Positions 29,574 through 37,425 of a stretch of 64,000 bases of DNA are shown piece by piece. A program made the position numbers and the translations under genes. The notes below the pieces were generated by a model, which searched no databases, was not told the DNA's origin, and saw only the letters and a program-made list of their open reading frames with translations. Positions within the stretch are counted from its first letter, which is position 1, and every line of letters starts with the position of its first letter. The stretch is from a bacterium (GTDB lineage: Bacteria; Bacteroidota; Bacteroidia; Cytophagales; Cyclobacteriaceae). The DNA is taken from contig JANSWY010000008.1 in assembly GCA_024743255.1 (NCBI GenBank), positions 58,871 to 122,870 on the forward strand, given 5' to 3'.

Positions 29574-30547
29574 GGTACATAAGTCTCCAATAGCTTAAGG
29601 GAAGGAGACGCTGACAATTTATAGTTCTTTATACTAGCTGGAACCAAAATGGAATCACCCATTGAAATATTGGTTATTCCACCTTCAAAGGTAATCTCCC
29701 CACTTCCTTCTAAACAGATATAAATAACAAAAGAATCCAAGTTCGCAAAATCTCTTTCCAATTCTGAGTTGAGAACAATCTTATTAGTCTCGAAATAATC
29801 ACTTTTCACCAGCTGTACAGCTTGATTCGATTCATCAGAATACTTGGTCTTATATTCTGGATAGCAATTGTAATCAATCGCATCCAGCGCTTCCTCTACG
29901 TGCAATTCTCTTGTATTTCCTTCGGCATCCTTCCTATCAAAATCGTAGATTCTGTAGGTTATATCTGATGTTTGCTGAATTTCTGCAATCATCAGTCCTT
30001 TTCCAATGGTATGTACTCTTCCCGCCGGTAAAAAGAAGACATCATCTGTTGAAACATCTTCACGATTTAAGATACTTGTAAGTTTCCCAGCATTAAAAGC
30101 TTCCAGATACTCTTCTTTGGTTAAAGTCTTGTTGAATCCAGAAATCAAACTGCTACCTTCATCAGCTTGCATCACATACCACATTTCGGTTTTCCCAAAA
30201 GAATTGTGCCGCGCTTTTGCTAGATTATCATCCGGATGTACTTGAATTGAAAGATCATCATTGGCATCAATGAATTTTATCAGTAAAGGAAAATCATCCT
30301 GGAATTTCTTGTAAACTCTTTCACCTACAAGTTCCCCTTTATATTCCTGAATAAGTGATTTCAAATCCTTTTGCTGAAGGGGACCTTGACTCACTACAGA
30401 GATATTACCTTCCACACCCGAAACTTCCCAGGTCTCCCCACAATTAGGTAATGGTGCAAAATCTTTCCCTAAAACATTCTTAATTTTCTGACCTCCCCAG
30501 ATCTTATCTTTGTATATGGTATTAAACTTTAGTGGATATAATTTCAT
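29570..30547 (-). CDS. manA: Class I mannose-6-phosphate isomerase
   Basis: This 325-residue cupin-type isomerase interconverts mannose-6-P and fructose-6-P, feeding glycan and GDP-mannose synthesis. Zinc-site motifs are seen: IQVHPDD and KTEMWYVM (about residues 100-125), and the conserved LPAGRVHTIGKGLMIAEIQQ with YRIYDFDR. The short bacterial length is typical of Firmicutes/Bacteroidota ManA. It is the first gene of the operon manA-lipB-hypothetical-exonuclease and is divergent from yraN. Confidence 0.93.
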   Translation of the reverse strand: MKLYPLKFNTIYKDKIWGGQKIKNVLGKDFAPLPNCGETWEVSGVEGNISVVSQGPLQQKDLKSLIQEYKGELVGERVYKKFQDDFPLLIKFIDANDDLSIQVHPDDNLAKARHNSFGKTEMWYVMQADEGSSLISGFNKTLTKEEYLEAFNAGKLTSILNREDVSTDDVFFLPAGRVHTIGKGLMIAEIQQTSDITYRIYDFDRKDAEGNTRELHVEEALDAIDYNCYPEYKTKYSDESNQAVQLVKSDYFETNKIVLNSELERDFANLDSFVIYICLEGSGEITFEGGITNISMGDSILVPASIKNYKLSASPSLKLLETYVP

Positions 30548-30652
30548 TGAGCTACTTTCTGTAAATTAAAATTTTTGTTGCTCACTTTTGGGTTTGACAA
30601 AGTTGACAATTTTTATTTCATTTTAAAACTAGTCATTGAAAGTACATTATTA

Positions 30653-30997
30653 GTGGAGTCAGATAAGAAAAAAATTGGTATTACCGGAGAAAATCAAGCG
30701 GCATCATATCTTGAAGGTCTAGGTTTTGAAATATTAGAACGGAATTACAGATACAAAAGAGCTGAGATAGATATCATAGCCATGAAGTCCAATTTATTGC
30801 TATTTGTTGAAGTAAAAGCAAGAAAAAACAATCGTTTTGGTAACCCGGAAGAGTTTGTATCAAACAGTCAAAAGAAATTAATCATTGAAGCTGCCGATGA
30901 TTATATCCATGCCATCAATTGGCAAAAAAACATTCGTTATGACATCATTGCTATTACTGGAAAAGAACTAGAACATTTCCAGGATGCATTCTATTGA
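30653..30997 (+). CDS. yraN: YraN (UPF0102) nuclease-fold protein
   Basis: From a GTG at 30653 this gives 114 residues, the usual YraN size. The family core is intact: GENQAASYLEGLGFEILERN, RAEIDIIA and LLFVEVKARK, with the D...ExK layout of restriction-like endonuclease folds; function in vivo is not established, though Holliday-junction-type activity has been proposed for the fold. An in-frame TTG at 30575 would add 26 residues without family similarity, so GTG is preferred. The end overlaps the convergent DUF2071 gene by 7 bases. Confidence 0.88.
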   Translation: MESDKKKIGITGENQAASYLEGLGFEILERNYRYKRAEIDIIAMKSNLLLFVEVKARKNNRFGNPEEFVSNSQKKLIIEAADDYIHAINWQKNIRYDIIAITGKELEHFQDAFY

Positions 30998-31704
30998 GCA
31001 GAGATGTACCTTTTGCTTTCAACCGTAATTTCAGATCCTTCAGCCAGCATAACTGAATCTGGTTCAACATCGGTCAAATGAGCAAATTGATCTCCATACA
31101 AAGCTCCAAAATCTACGTCAATCTCATATGAGTTAACATGATAAGTATTCCATCTTGGATGAGTCACCTCATATTCTACTGTTTTTGCTCCATGAGCCGC
31201 ATAACCCCAGTAATGTTCCGTAATGAATTCAGATTCGGAATCAGTTTCGAGTTCATAAGAGCTGTTGCTTGCCCCGACATTAAACTTATTCCATTTGCCA
31301 TTGTATTTCCATTGATATGCTACTACCCTTTCTCTTAATGTTTCATGCCACAGATGTTTCATGGGCATTGTCTGGTAGTTCTCTTTGTAAACGGTATTTG
31401 CGACAAAAGTTAGTGCAGGTTTGGGAACAATTTCTTTAATGAAAACTACTCCACGTTTCCAGTCGCCATTATCATTATACTTTACATAAAATCGAAGATT
31501 AACCTCTTCAAAGTTGATGTGGCCCGGGATTTTAACACCCAGCATCTTGGTATTCAGGAACATAAAACCAACCAGGCTTACATAGCATCCACCTTGCCAT
31601 AAGTCGAGTTCTGTGAATCGCGGAACGAAAGGTTTGAGTATCTCAGGGTCTACTTTATAATTTGCGATTGCAAGTTTGCGCCATTCGGCATTTAAAAAGC
31701 TCAT
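30991..31704 (-). CDS. DUF2071 (YqjF-like) protein
   Basis: This 237-residue protein begins MSFLNAEWRKLAIANYKVDP and continues with YVSLVGFMFLNTKMLGVKIP and NFEEVNLRFYVKY, the signature of DUF2071, which adopts an acetoacetate-decarboxylase-like beta-barrel. Biochemical role is unknown. Its ATG shares one base with the purM stop (TAATG), so it is translated from the purM message. No signal peptide is present, so it is cytoplasmic. Confidence 0.85.
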   Translation of the reverse strand: MSFLNAEWRKLAIANYKVDPEILKPFVPRFTELDLWQGGCYVSLVGFMFLNTKMLGVKIPGHINFEEVNLRFYVKYNDNGDWKRGVVFIKEIVPKPALTFVANTVYKENYQTMPMKHLWHETLRERVVAYQWKYNGKWNKFNVGASNSSYELETDSESEFITEHYWGYAAHGAKTVEYEVTHPRWNTYHVNSYEIDVDFGALYGDQFAHLTDVEPDSVMLAEGSEITVESKRYISAQ

Positions 31705-32873
31705 TAGTGATATATAAATTCGCCATAAGGGCTCTTTACAGTCACTTGCTTCTTTGTCGATTCCTCTACTCGTCCAATAATCTTTGCTTCAATCCCAAAA
31801 GAAGTGGCAATGTCTATGATTTCTCCGGCATGGGATTCATCCAAATAGATTTCTAATCGGTGACCCATATTGAAAACCTTATACATTTCCTGCCAGTCAG
31901 TCCCACTCTCTTCATGGATTATTCTGAATAGTGGAGGTAATTCAAACAAATTATCTTTTATAACATGTAAGCCCTCAATAAAATGTAAAACTTTAGTTTG
32001 GGCTCCACCGCTGCAATGAACTATTCCATTGATTTTTGACCTCAAGAGCTTAAATATCTCAGCCATAACCGGAGCATAAGTTCTTGTAGGGCTTAACACC
32101 AACTTTCCTGCATCTAATGGACTACCCTCTACTGAATCTGTTAACTTATACTTACCAGTGAATGTTAGATCACTGCTGATTGCTGGATCAAAGCTCTCTG
32201 GATATTTTGTTCTGTAAACTTCATTAAATACATCATGTCTGGCTGAAGTAAGTCCGTTGCTCCCCATGCCTCCATTGTATTCATCTTCATACTCAGCTTG
32301 TCCATACGACTGAAGTCCAACAATGACATTACCTGCTTTGATATTGTCGTTGCTAATAACATCAGCTCTTTTCATTCTTGCGGTAACTGTGCTATCAACA
32401 ACTACAGTCCTAACCAAATCTCCTAAATCAGCTGTTTCTCCGCCTGTTGAAATAATATCTATCCCATTATCCCTAAGCATTTGAAGTACTTCTTCGGTCC
32501 CGTTAATAAGAGCAGCAATTACTTCTCCTGGTATAAGGTTTTTATTTCTTCCTATCGTAGATGAAAGTAATATATTATCAGTCGCTCCAACACAAATCAA
32601 GTCATCTACATTCATGATAACCGCGTCTTGAGCAATTCCTTTCCAAACCGACATGTCGCCAGTCTCTTTCCAATACATGTATGCCAATGAAGACTTTGTT
32701 CCTGCACCATCCGCATGCATGATGTTACAATAATTAGGATCACCCGCGATAAGGTCAGGCACTATTTTACAGAATGCCTTTGGATATAGACCTTTATCCA
32801 GATCTTTGATTGCATTGTGAACATCTTCTTTTGAAGCAGAAACTCCTCTTTGGGCGTATTTTTCAGAACTCAT
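31704..32873 (-). CDS. purM: Phosphoribosylformylglycinamidine cyclo-ligase (AIR synthase)
   Basis: This 389-residue enzyme of purine synthesis closes FGAM to AIR using ATP. Family motifs are present: HADGAGTKSSLAYMYWKETG (nucleotide and metal site), AVIMNVDDLICVGATDNILL, DIISTGGETADLGDLV and SGGAQTKVLHF. It is about 45 residues longer than E. coli PurM, as is usual for the Bacteroidota form. It is followed by the coupled DUF2071 gene. A Bacteroidota-type -7 element TATATTTG lies 22 bases upstream of the start. Confidence 0.93.
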   Translation of the reverse strand: MSSEKYAQRGVSASKEDVHNAIKDLDKGLYPKAFCKIVPDLIAGDPNYCNIMHADGAGTKSSLAYMYWKETGDMSVWKGIAQDAVIMNVDDLICVGATDNILLSSTIGRNKNLIPGEVIAALINGTEEVLQMLRDNGIDIISTGGETADLGDLVRTVVVDSTVTARMKRADVISNDNIKAGNVIVGLQSYGQAEYEDEYNGGMGSNGLTSARHDVFNEVYRTKYPESFDPAISSDLTFTGKYKLTDSVEGSPLDAGKLVLSPTRTYAPVMAEIFKLLRSKINGIVHCSGGAQTKVLHFIEGLHVIKDNLFELPPLFRIIHEESGTDWQEMYKVFNMGHRLEIYLDESHAGEIIDIATSFGIEAKIIGRVEESTKKQVTVKSPYGEFIYH

Positions 32874-32894
32874 AGGATGTGATTAATAAGGGCA

Positions 32895-32902
32895 CAAATA
32901 TA
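32895..32902 (-). promoter_or_regulatory. Candidate -7 element before purM
   Basis: On the minus strand this reads TATATTTG, matching the Bacteroidota -7 consensus TAnnTTTG. It sits 22 bases upstream of the purM ATG. I could not find a well-placed -33 TTTG, so this is only a candidate. Confidence 0.4.
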
Positions 32903-32969
32903 CGGTGTTGCTTGAAACATGTGGATTCAATTATTAACATTAATTTAGTTCCATCAATATATTTTAGAG

Positions 32970-33938
32970 ATGGAAGAATTGCACTTAGAAGAAAATCAAC
33001 AATATTATCCTCCCGTTCCAAAGGAGACCCCTAGAAAACAGTCAATTCAAAGATCAATTATCAGCCTTCTGATATTCATTATAGCATTCTATCTATTCTT
33101 TCAGTGGGATATGTTTTACATATTAGTTCTTGTAGGTATTCTGATGATCCATGAGCTGGGACATTACCTGGCAATGAGGGCATTTAACTACAAAGACCTT
33201 AGTATATTTTTTATTCCATTAATAGGAGCCGCTGCATCAGGCACAAAATCAAGAGCTTCTCAGAAAGAGGAAGCAATAATCATTTTGGCAGGACCGATAC
33301 CTGGAATTATCATTGGGACAATCTGTTTTTATTACGGAATGACAATGGATAATCACCTGCTTTCCAGAATAGGCAATATCTTCCTGTTTCTAAATATTTT
33401 CAATCTTTTACCTGTAGTCCCACTAGACGGTGGAAGAGTTTTAAAAACACTTTTCTTTGAGTCAAATCATATCGTTAGTCAGGTCTTTTTGATCATTTCT
33501 ATGATTGTTTTGACCGCTTTTGCTATTTATGCAGAATCTTATTTCTTCCTGGTTATCCCCTTCTTTCTTTACTTGCAACTAACATCCGGAATACAAACCC
33601 GTAAACTCCAAAAGGCCCTGAAGCAAAAAGGAATCCCATTCGATAAGCATTTTGATGAGTTAAGCCCTGAGGAGTATTGGAAAACAAGGGATGAATTGCC
33701 AAGATATATTAAGTTTTACACCCGTCTGATTATTCCAGGTAGACATATCTTATCACCTAATGAGAATCGCATCATAAATCAAATTAAAGCACTGATTCAA
33801 AAACCTGCGGAAAAAGATTTGAATGTTTTAGGAAAGTTTTTGGTGATTCTCGTATGGGTATCTGGCTTTGTTTTGCCTGTTTTAATTGCCTTACTAATAT
33901 TTCTGAATTCAGAAGAAGCAATCGGAGTAGGTCTCTAA
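32970..33938 (+). CDS. Site-2-type (M50) membrane metalloprotease
   Basis: This 322-residue polytopic protein carries the zinc motif HELGH in ILMIHELGHYLAM (about residue 65) and the second active-site motif LLPVVPLDGGRV (about residue 150), both within membrane helices. The C-terminal third has a soluble charged segment (LSPEEYWKTRDELPRYIKF) and two last helices. It belongs to the site-2 protease family, which cuts membrane-bound anti-sigma factors or signal peptides; no PDZ domain and no anti-sigma gene are adjacent, so the substrate is unknown. It is divergent from purM. Confidence 0.88.
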   Translation: MEELHLEENQQYYPPVPKETPRKQSIQRSIISLLIFIIAFYLFFQWDMFYILVLVGILMIHELGHYLAMRAFNYKDLSIFFIPLIGAAASGTKSRASQKEEAIIILAGPIPGIIIGTICFYYGMTMDNHLLSRIGNIFLFLNIFNLLPVVPLDGGRVLKTLFFESNHIVSQVFLIISMIVLTAFAIYAESYFFLVIPFFLYLQLTSGIQTRKLQKALKQKGIPFDKHFDELSPEEYWKTRDELPRYIKFYTRLIIPGRHILSPNENRIINQIKALIQKPAEKDLNVLGKFLVILVWVSGFVLPVLIALLIFLNSEEAIGVGL

Positions 33939-34014
33939 AATTGCGGCTATCCTAATTATTTTTTAAATTGTATGACACTTTATTTTTTAACCAAATTTTA
34001 AAAACACTCCGTCC

Positions 34015-34524
34015 ATGAGAAAACTAGTCATGCCAATTCTACTGTCTATCCTTATTCCTGTAAGTTTAATGGCTCAAGATGATGTCGATAGACCTGCAAA
34101 CATAGGAGATAGCGAATTTGATAATTTCAAGAACACTTCATTTGATATTCGTGAAGAGTCTTTCACGCTAAGAGAAAGCGTGACCAAAATTGATGAAGAA
34201 ATCAAAAACTACTCTGGTGTTATGAATACTATTGGTGTAGAGAAGCTAAAAGGAAACTTCAAAGCATTATTAGATACAAAAACTGCAATTGCAACAATTG
34301 TAAACAGAATAGGAGAGCTTGATAATCAAAGCAAAGATTTACTTCAGAATGCTAAATCATTGAAGCCAAAAACAAAGTCGTTGAAAGCAACAAAAAACAC
34401 CAATGCTTCAGTTAAAGGCTTGAAATTAGCAAAAACCGACCTGGACGCTGTTAAAGAGATGTTGTCAGCAAATATTGAACTTCTCACCAACGAGCTAAAA
34501 TCCAGAGGAGAACCAATTGAGTAA
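34015..34524 (+). CDS. Secreted coiled-coil protein (169 aa)
   Basis: A signal peptide (MRKLVMPILLSILIPVSLMA, cleavage before QDD) is followed by an all-helical, Lys/Leu-rich body with heptad-like spacing (ESVTKIDEEIKNYSGVMNT; NRIGELDNQSKDLLQNAKSL). No named domain is recognised. It lies 72 bases upstream of the second TPR-CHAT gene, with a strong hairpin terminator between them, so it may be made at a higher level from the same promoter. It could be a partner or regulator of that CHAT protein (inference from position). Confidence 0.7.
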   Translation: MRKLVMPILLSILIPVSLMAQDDVDRPANIGDSEFDNFKNTSFDIREESFTLRESVTKIDEEIKNYSGVMNTIGVEKLKGNFKALLDTKTAIATIVNRIGELDNQSKDLLQNAKSLKPKTKSLKATKNTNASVKGLKLAKTDLDAVKEMLSANIELLTNELKSRGEPIE

Positions 34525-34548
34525 ACCCTAATTTCCCAATCATACCAG

Positions 34549-34573
34549 TGACCGATAGATTAACTATCGGTCA
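34549..34573 (+). terminator. Intrinsic terminator or attenuator before CHAT gene 2
   Basis: A perfect 10-bp stem, TGACCGATAG (34549-34558) and CTATCGGTCA (34564-34573), with loop ATTAA, is followed by TTTTTAATTAAA. It stands between the coiled-coil gene and the TPR-CHAT gene at 34597, which would make it either a terminator for the first or a partial read-through attenuator. Confidence 0.75.
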
Positions 34574-34596
34574 TTTTTAATTAAACCCTATCCGTT

Positions 34597-37425
34597 ATGC
34601 TCAGATCTGTTCAAATCACACTATTGCTTGTTCTATTTTCGATTACTCCCAATATCGTAAATTCACAAAATCTGCTTCAACGGGCAGAACAAATCGCAAG
34701 TAACCGTCTTGCAAAGGAGGGTGCAAAAAAACTCATAGCATTAGATTCAATAGATTTCCAATTCGCGATTTCCATTAACCAAGGTGCGGGATTTTTTGAT
34801 ATCGAGCAAAAAGGAGAAACCGGTTCAAAACTATTGTACAGTTTTAAAGAAGAAGCGCAAAAAGAAACCTGGGAAAAACTGCGTGACACATTAAGAATCG
34901 GTATTGGTATGTATAGTATCAGACGGTATGAGATGGCAGAACGAACTATTCGGAGAACCAAGAGCATGCTTGAACCCTTAAAAACTCAAGATCATGCTTA
35001 CATGGTTTATCTAAGAACCGTTTCCAATTTGGGCCTCATTTTAATGACACAGGGTAAACTTGCAGAAGCAGATCAACATATTGCAAATGCAATTGAAATG
35101 AGCGAAAACAGTGTGGGACCAGCAAGTGCTCCATTCATTGCAAATCTTAATAACAAGGCAAAGCTTTTGCAGCTCAACGGAAAATACACAGAAGCAGAGA
35201 AAGCATTTAACTACGCAATCCAATTAGCAGAAAAAGTTTTTGGTGGAGGAAAACAATTAGCTATTCTTCGAAACAATAAGGCTATGTTATATCAAGCTCT
35301 CGGTCAGTACGATGAAGCGATTGATGAAATGAATTTGGCAATTGAAGCAAGTAAAACCGCTCCAAAAAAGGTCCTTGAGGGTGAAAAATCATTTGATAAC
35401 AGAAAGTTCAATGCCAACATGGCGACACTCCTTCAGGCTTCTGGTCAGTATGAAAAATCGGAGCAGCTCTTTATTGAACTAAAAACCATCTACGAAAACA
35501 GAAGGCAAACGAAAAATGCAGAATATGCAGGATTAATGAATCAACTGGGTTTGCTCTACATAGATATGGGCAAACTTGACCAGGCAAGAGCTCCTATTGT
35601 TAAATCCCTTAATGTCTACAAGAAAAGATGGGGTGAAAACAACATCTACTTTGCAAGAACAGCGCTAGACCTTGGTAATCTTCATAGAATGCTAGGTCAG
35701 TATGAAGAGGCCGAAACATGGCTTAGCAAATCATACTCAATCAGGAAGCAACTACTGGCTCCTACCCACCCTGAGTATATAAGCACTCAGGAATCAATGG
35801 CAATTTTGTATTGGAAAACAGGTAAGAAATCTAAAGCTTACGAGCTTTACAAAGATGTAATGGACAAAACCATCGATGTAATCAATGAGTTTTTTCCACC
35901 GATGAGTGAATCTGAGAAGACAAAGTTCTGGGACATCACTTCGCCAAGATTTCAACGCTTTTACAACTTCGCCTTGGAAACTGTAGGCACCAATACTTCC
36001 ATTATGGAGGATGTTTACAACTATAATATGGTGACCAAAGGTCTTTTATTAAGTGCAACCAGTAAAGTAAGAAATTCAATCCTTCAAAGTGGTAATGAGC
36101 AACTTATCCAAGAATATCTCGAGTGGCAGGATCATAAAGAGCAACTTGCCCGACTTTACAGCTATTCCAAAGGAAAGTTGAAATCCCAAAAAATAGATCT
36201 TGAGGCACTCGAGGAAGAAGCCAATGAAATGGAAAGAAAACTATCTGAAAAGTCATCAGAATTTTCATCTGCCTTTACAATGTACAACAATGATTATAAG
36301 ACAGTAATCAACCTACTAACAGAACAGGAAACAGTGGTTGATATCATCAGAGTTCGAAATTTCAATCAGGAGTTTACAAATGAAATCAAATACCTGGCAC
36401 TGATCCTTAAAAAAGAGTCTGCTTCACCAGAGTATGTAGTGATTGAAGATGGTGAAAAGCTGGAATTGAATTATGCAAAATATTACAGAAATGCCATTCA
36501 TTTTAAAATAGATGATGATGCCTCATTCAAGCAATTCTGGGAGAAGATAGAATCCAAAATCGCAGCAAAGAGCAAAGTGTTTTTATCTCCTGACGGTGTA
36601 TATAATCAGGTCAATATCAATACTTTGAAGTTACCAGATAATCAATATGTCATTAACAAACATGATTTGGTGATTATTGGAAACTCCAGAGATCTTGCGG
36701 ATATAAAAGATAATAACAAGGAAAACCCTAACCAGGATGCATTCTTATTGGGATTCCCTGAATATGGAACAACCGAAGTAGCGGTACTTCCAGGAACAAA
36801 GATTGAAATTGATGATATATCTGGTATTTTGGAATCAAATGGGTATAAGACTTTCCAGTATACAGAACATCAAGCCAATGAGACTTCAATTAAGCAAATC
36901 AAGAGTCCTCAAATTGTGCATATTGCAACACACGGATACTTCAAGCAGGATGTTGAGGAAAAGGGATCAGTATTTGGTATCAATACAGAAAATGCAGCCA
37001 ATAACCCTTTATTGAGATCAGGATTGATTTTAGCAGGAGCCGGAAAGTCATTAAGCGATACACTGGAAGCTGACATAAACAACCACGATAACGGATTACT
37101 AACTGCTTATGAAGCGATGAATCTGGACCTTGACGGAACAAGGTTAGTCGTACTAAGTGCTTGCGAAACCGGATTGGGAGAAATCAAATCTGGTGAAGGA
37201 GTATATGGTCTACAAAGGGCGTTTCAGGTAGCTGGAGCAGACGCATTAATCATGAGTCTTTGGAAAGTAAGTGATGATGCTACTCAGCAATTAATGACCA
37301 ACTTCTATAGTAACTGGACAGCTACCGGAGACAAACATGCAGCCTTCCGTCAGGCACAAATTGACCTGATGGCTAAATATAAAGAGCCTTATTTCTGGGG
37401 TGCTTTTGTTATGATTGGGGGTTAA
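34597..37425 (+). CDS. Secreted TPR-CHAT caspase-like protein, second copy
   Basis: This 942-residue protein has a signal peptide (residues 1-23, ending NIVNSQ). TPR repeats run through about residues 100-440 (KTQDHAYMVYLRTVSNLGLIL; LARTALDLGNLHRMLGQYEE-like units). A helical linker leads to the CHAT domain (about 590-942). The dyad is intact: His779 in HIATHGYF and Cys856 in SACETGLG. It closely parallels the protein at 8909-12406, sharing the SPDGVYNQV segment, YGLQRAF, ADALIMSLWKVSDDA and a GAFVMIGG end, but has fewer TPRs. It is probably a periplasmic or exported clan CD peptidase. The convergent neighbour is a PorE-like OmpA lipoprotein. Confidence 0.9.
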   Translation: MLRSVQITLLLVLFSITPNIVNSQNLLQRAEQIASNRLAKEGAKKLIALDSIDFQFAISINQGAGFFDIEQKGETGSKLLYSFKEEAQKETWEKLRDTLRIGIGMYSIRRYEMAERTIRRTKSMLEPLKTQDHAYMVYLRTVSNLGLILMTQGKLAEADQHIANAIEMSENSVGPASAPFIANLNNKAKLLQLNGKYTEAEKAFNYAIQLAEKVFGGGKQLAILRNNKAMLYQALGQYDEAIDEMNLAIEASKTAPKKVLEGEKSFDNRKFNANMATLLQASGQYEKSEQLFIELKTIYENRRQTKNAEYAGLMNQLGLLYIDMGKLDQARAPIVKSLNVYKKRWGENNIYFARTALDLGNLHRMLGQYEEAETWLSKSYSIRKQLLAPTHPEYISTQESMAILYWKTGKKSKAYELYKDVMDKTIDVINEFFPPMSESEKTKFWDITSPRFQRFYNFALETVGTNTSIMEDVYNYNMVTKGLLLSATSKVRNSILQSGNEQLIQEYLEWQDHKEQLARLYSYSKGKLKSQKIDLEALEEEANEMERKLSEKSSEFSSAFTMYNNDYKTVINLLTEQETVVDIIRVRNFNQEFTNEIKYLALILKKESASPEYVVIEDGEKLELNYAKYYRNAIHFKIDDDASFKQFWEKIESKIAAKSKVFLSPDGVYNQVNINTLKLPDNQYVINKHDLVIIGNSRDLADIKDNNKENPNQDAFLLGFPEYGTTEVAVLPGTKIEIDDISGILESNGYKTFQYTEHQANETSIKQIKSPQIVHIATHGYFKQDVEEKGSVFGINTENAANNPLLRSGLILAGAGKSLSDTLEADINNHDNGLLTAYEAMNLDLDGTRLVVLSACETGLGEIKSGEGVYGLQRAFQVAGADALIMSLWKVSDDATQQLMTNFYSNWTATGDKHAAFRQAQIDLMAKYKEPYFWGAFVMIGG

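Noticed and set aside
8909..37425. CHAT proteins as part of type III-E CRISPR (Craspase) or gasdermin defence
   Set aside because: Both have signal peptides, and no cas gene, repeat array or gasdermin-like gene is in the window.
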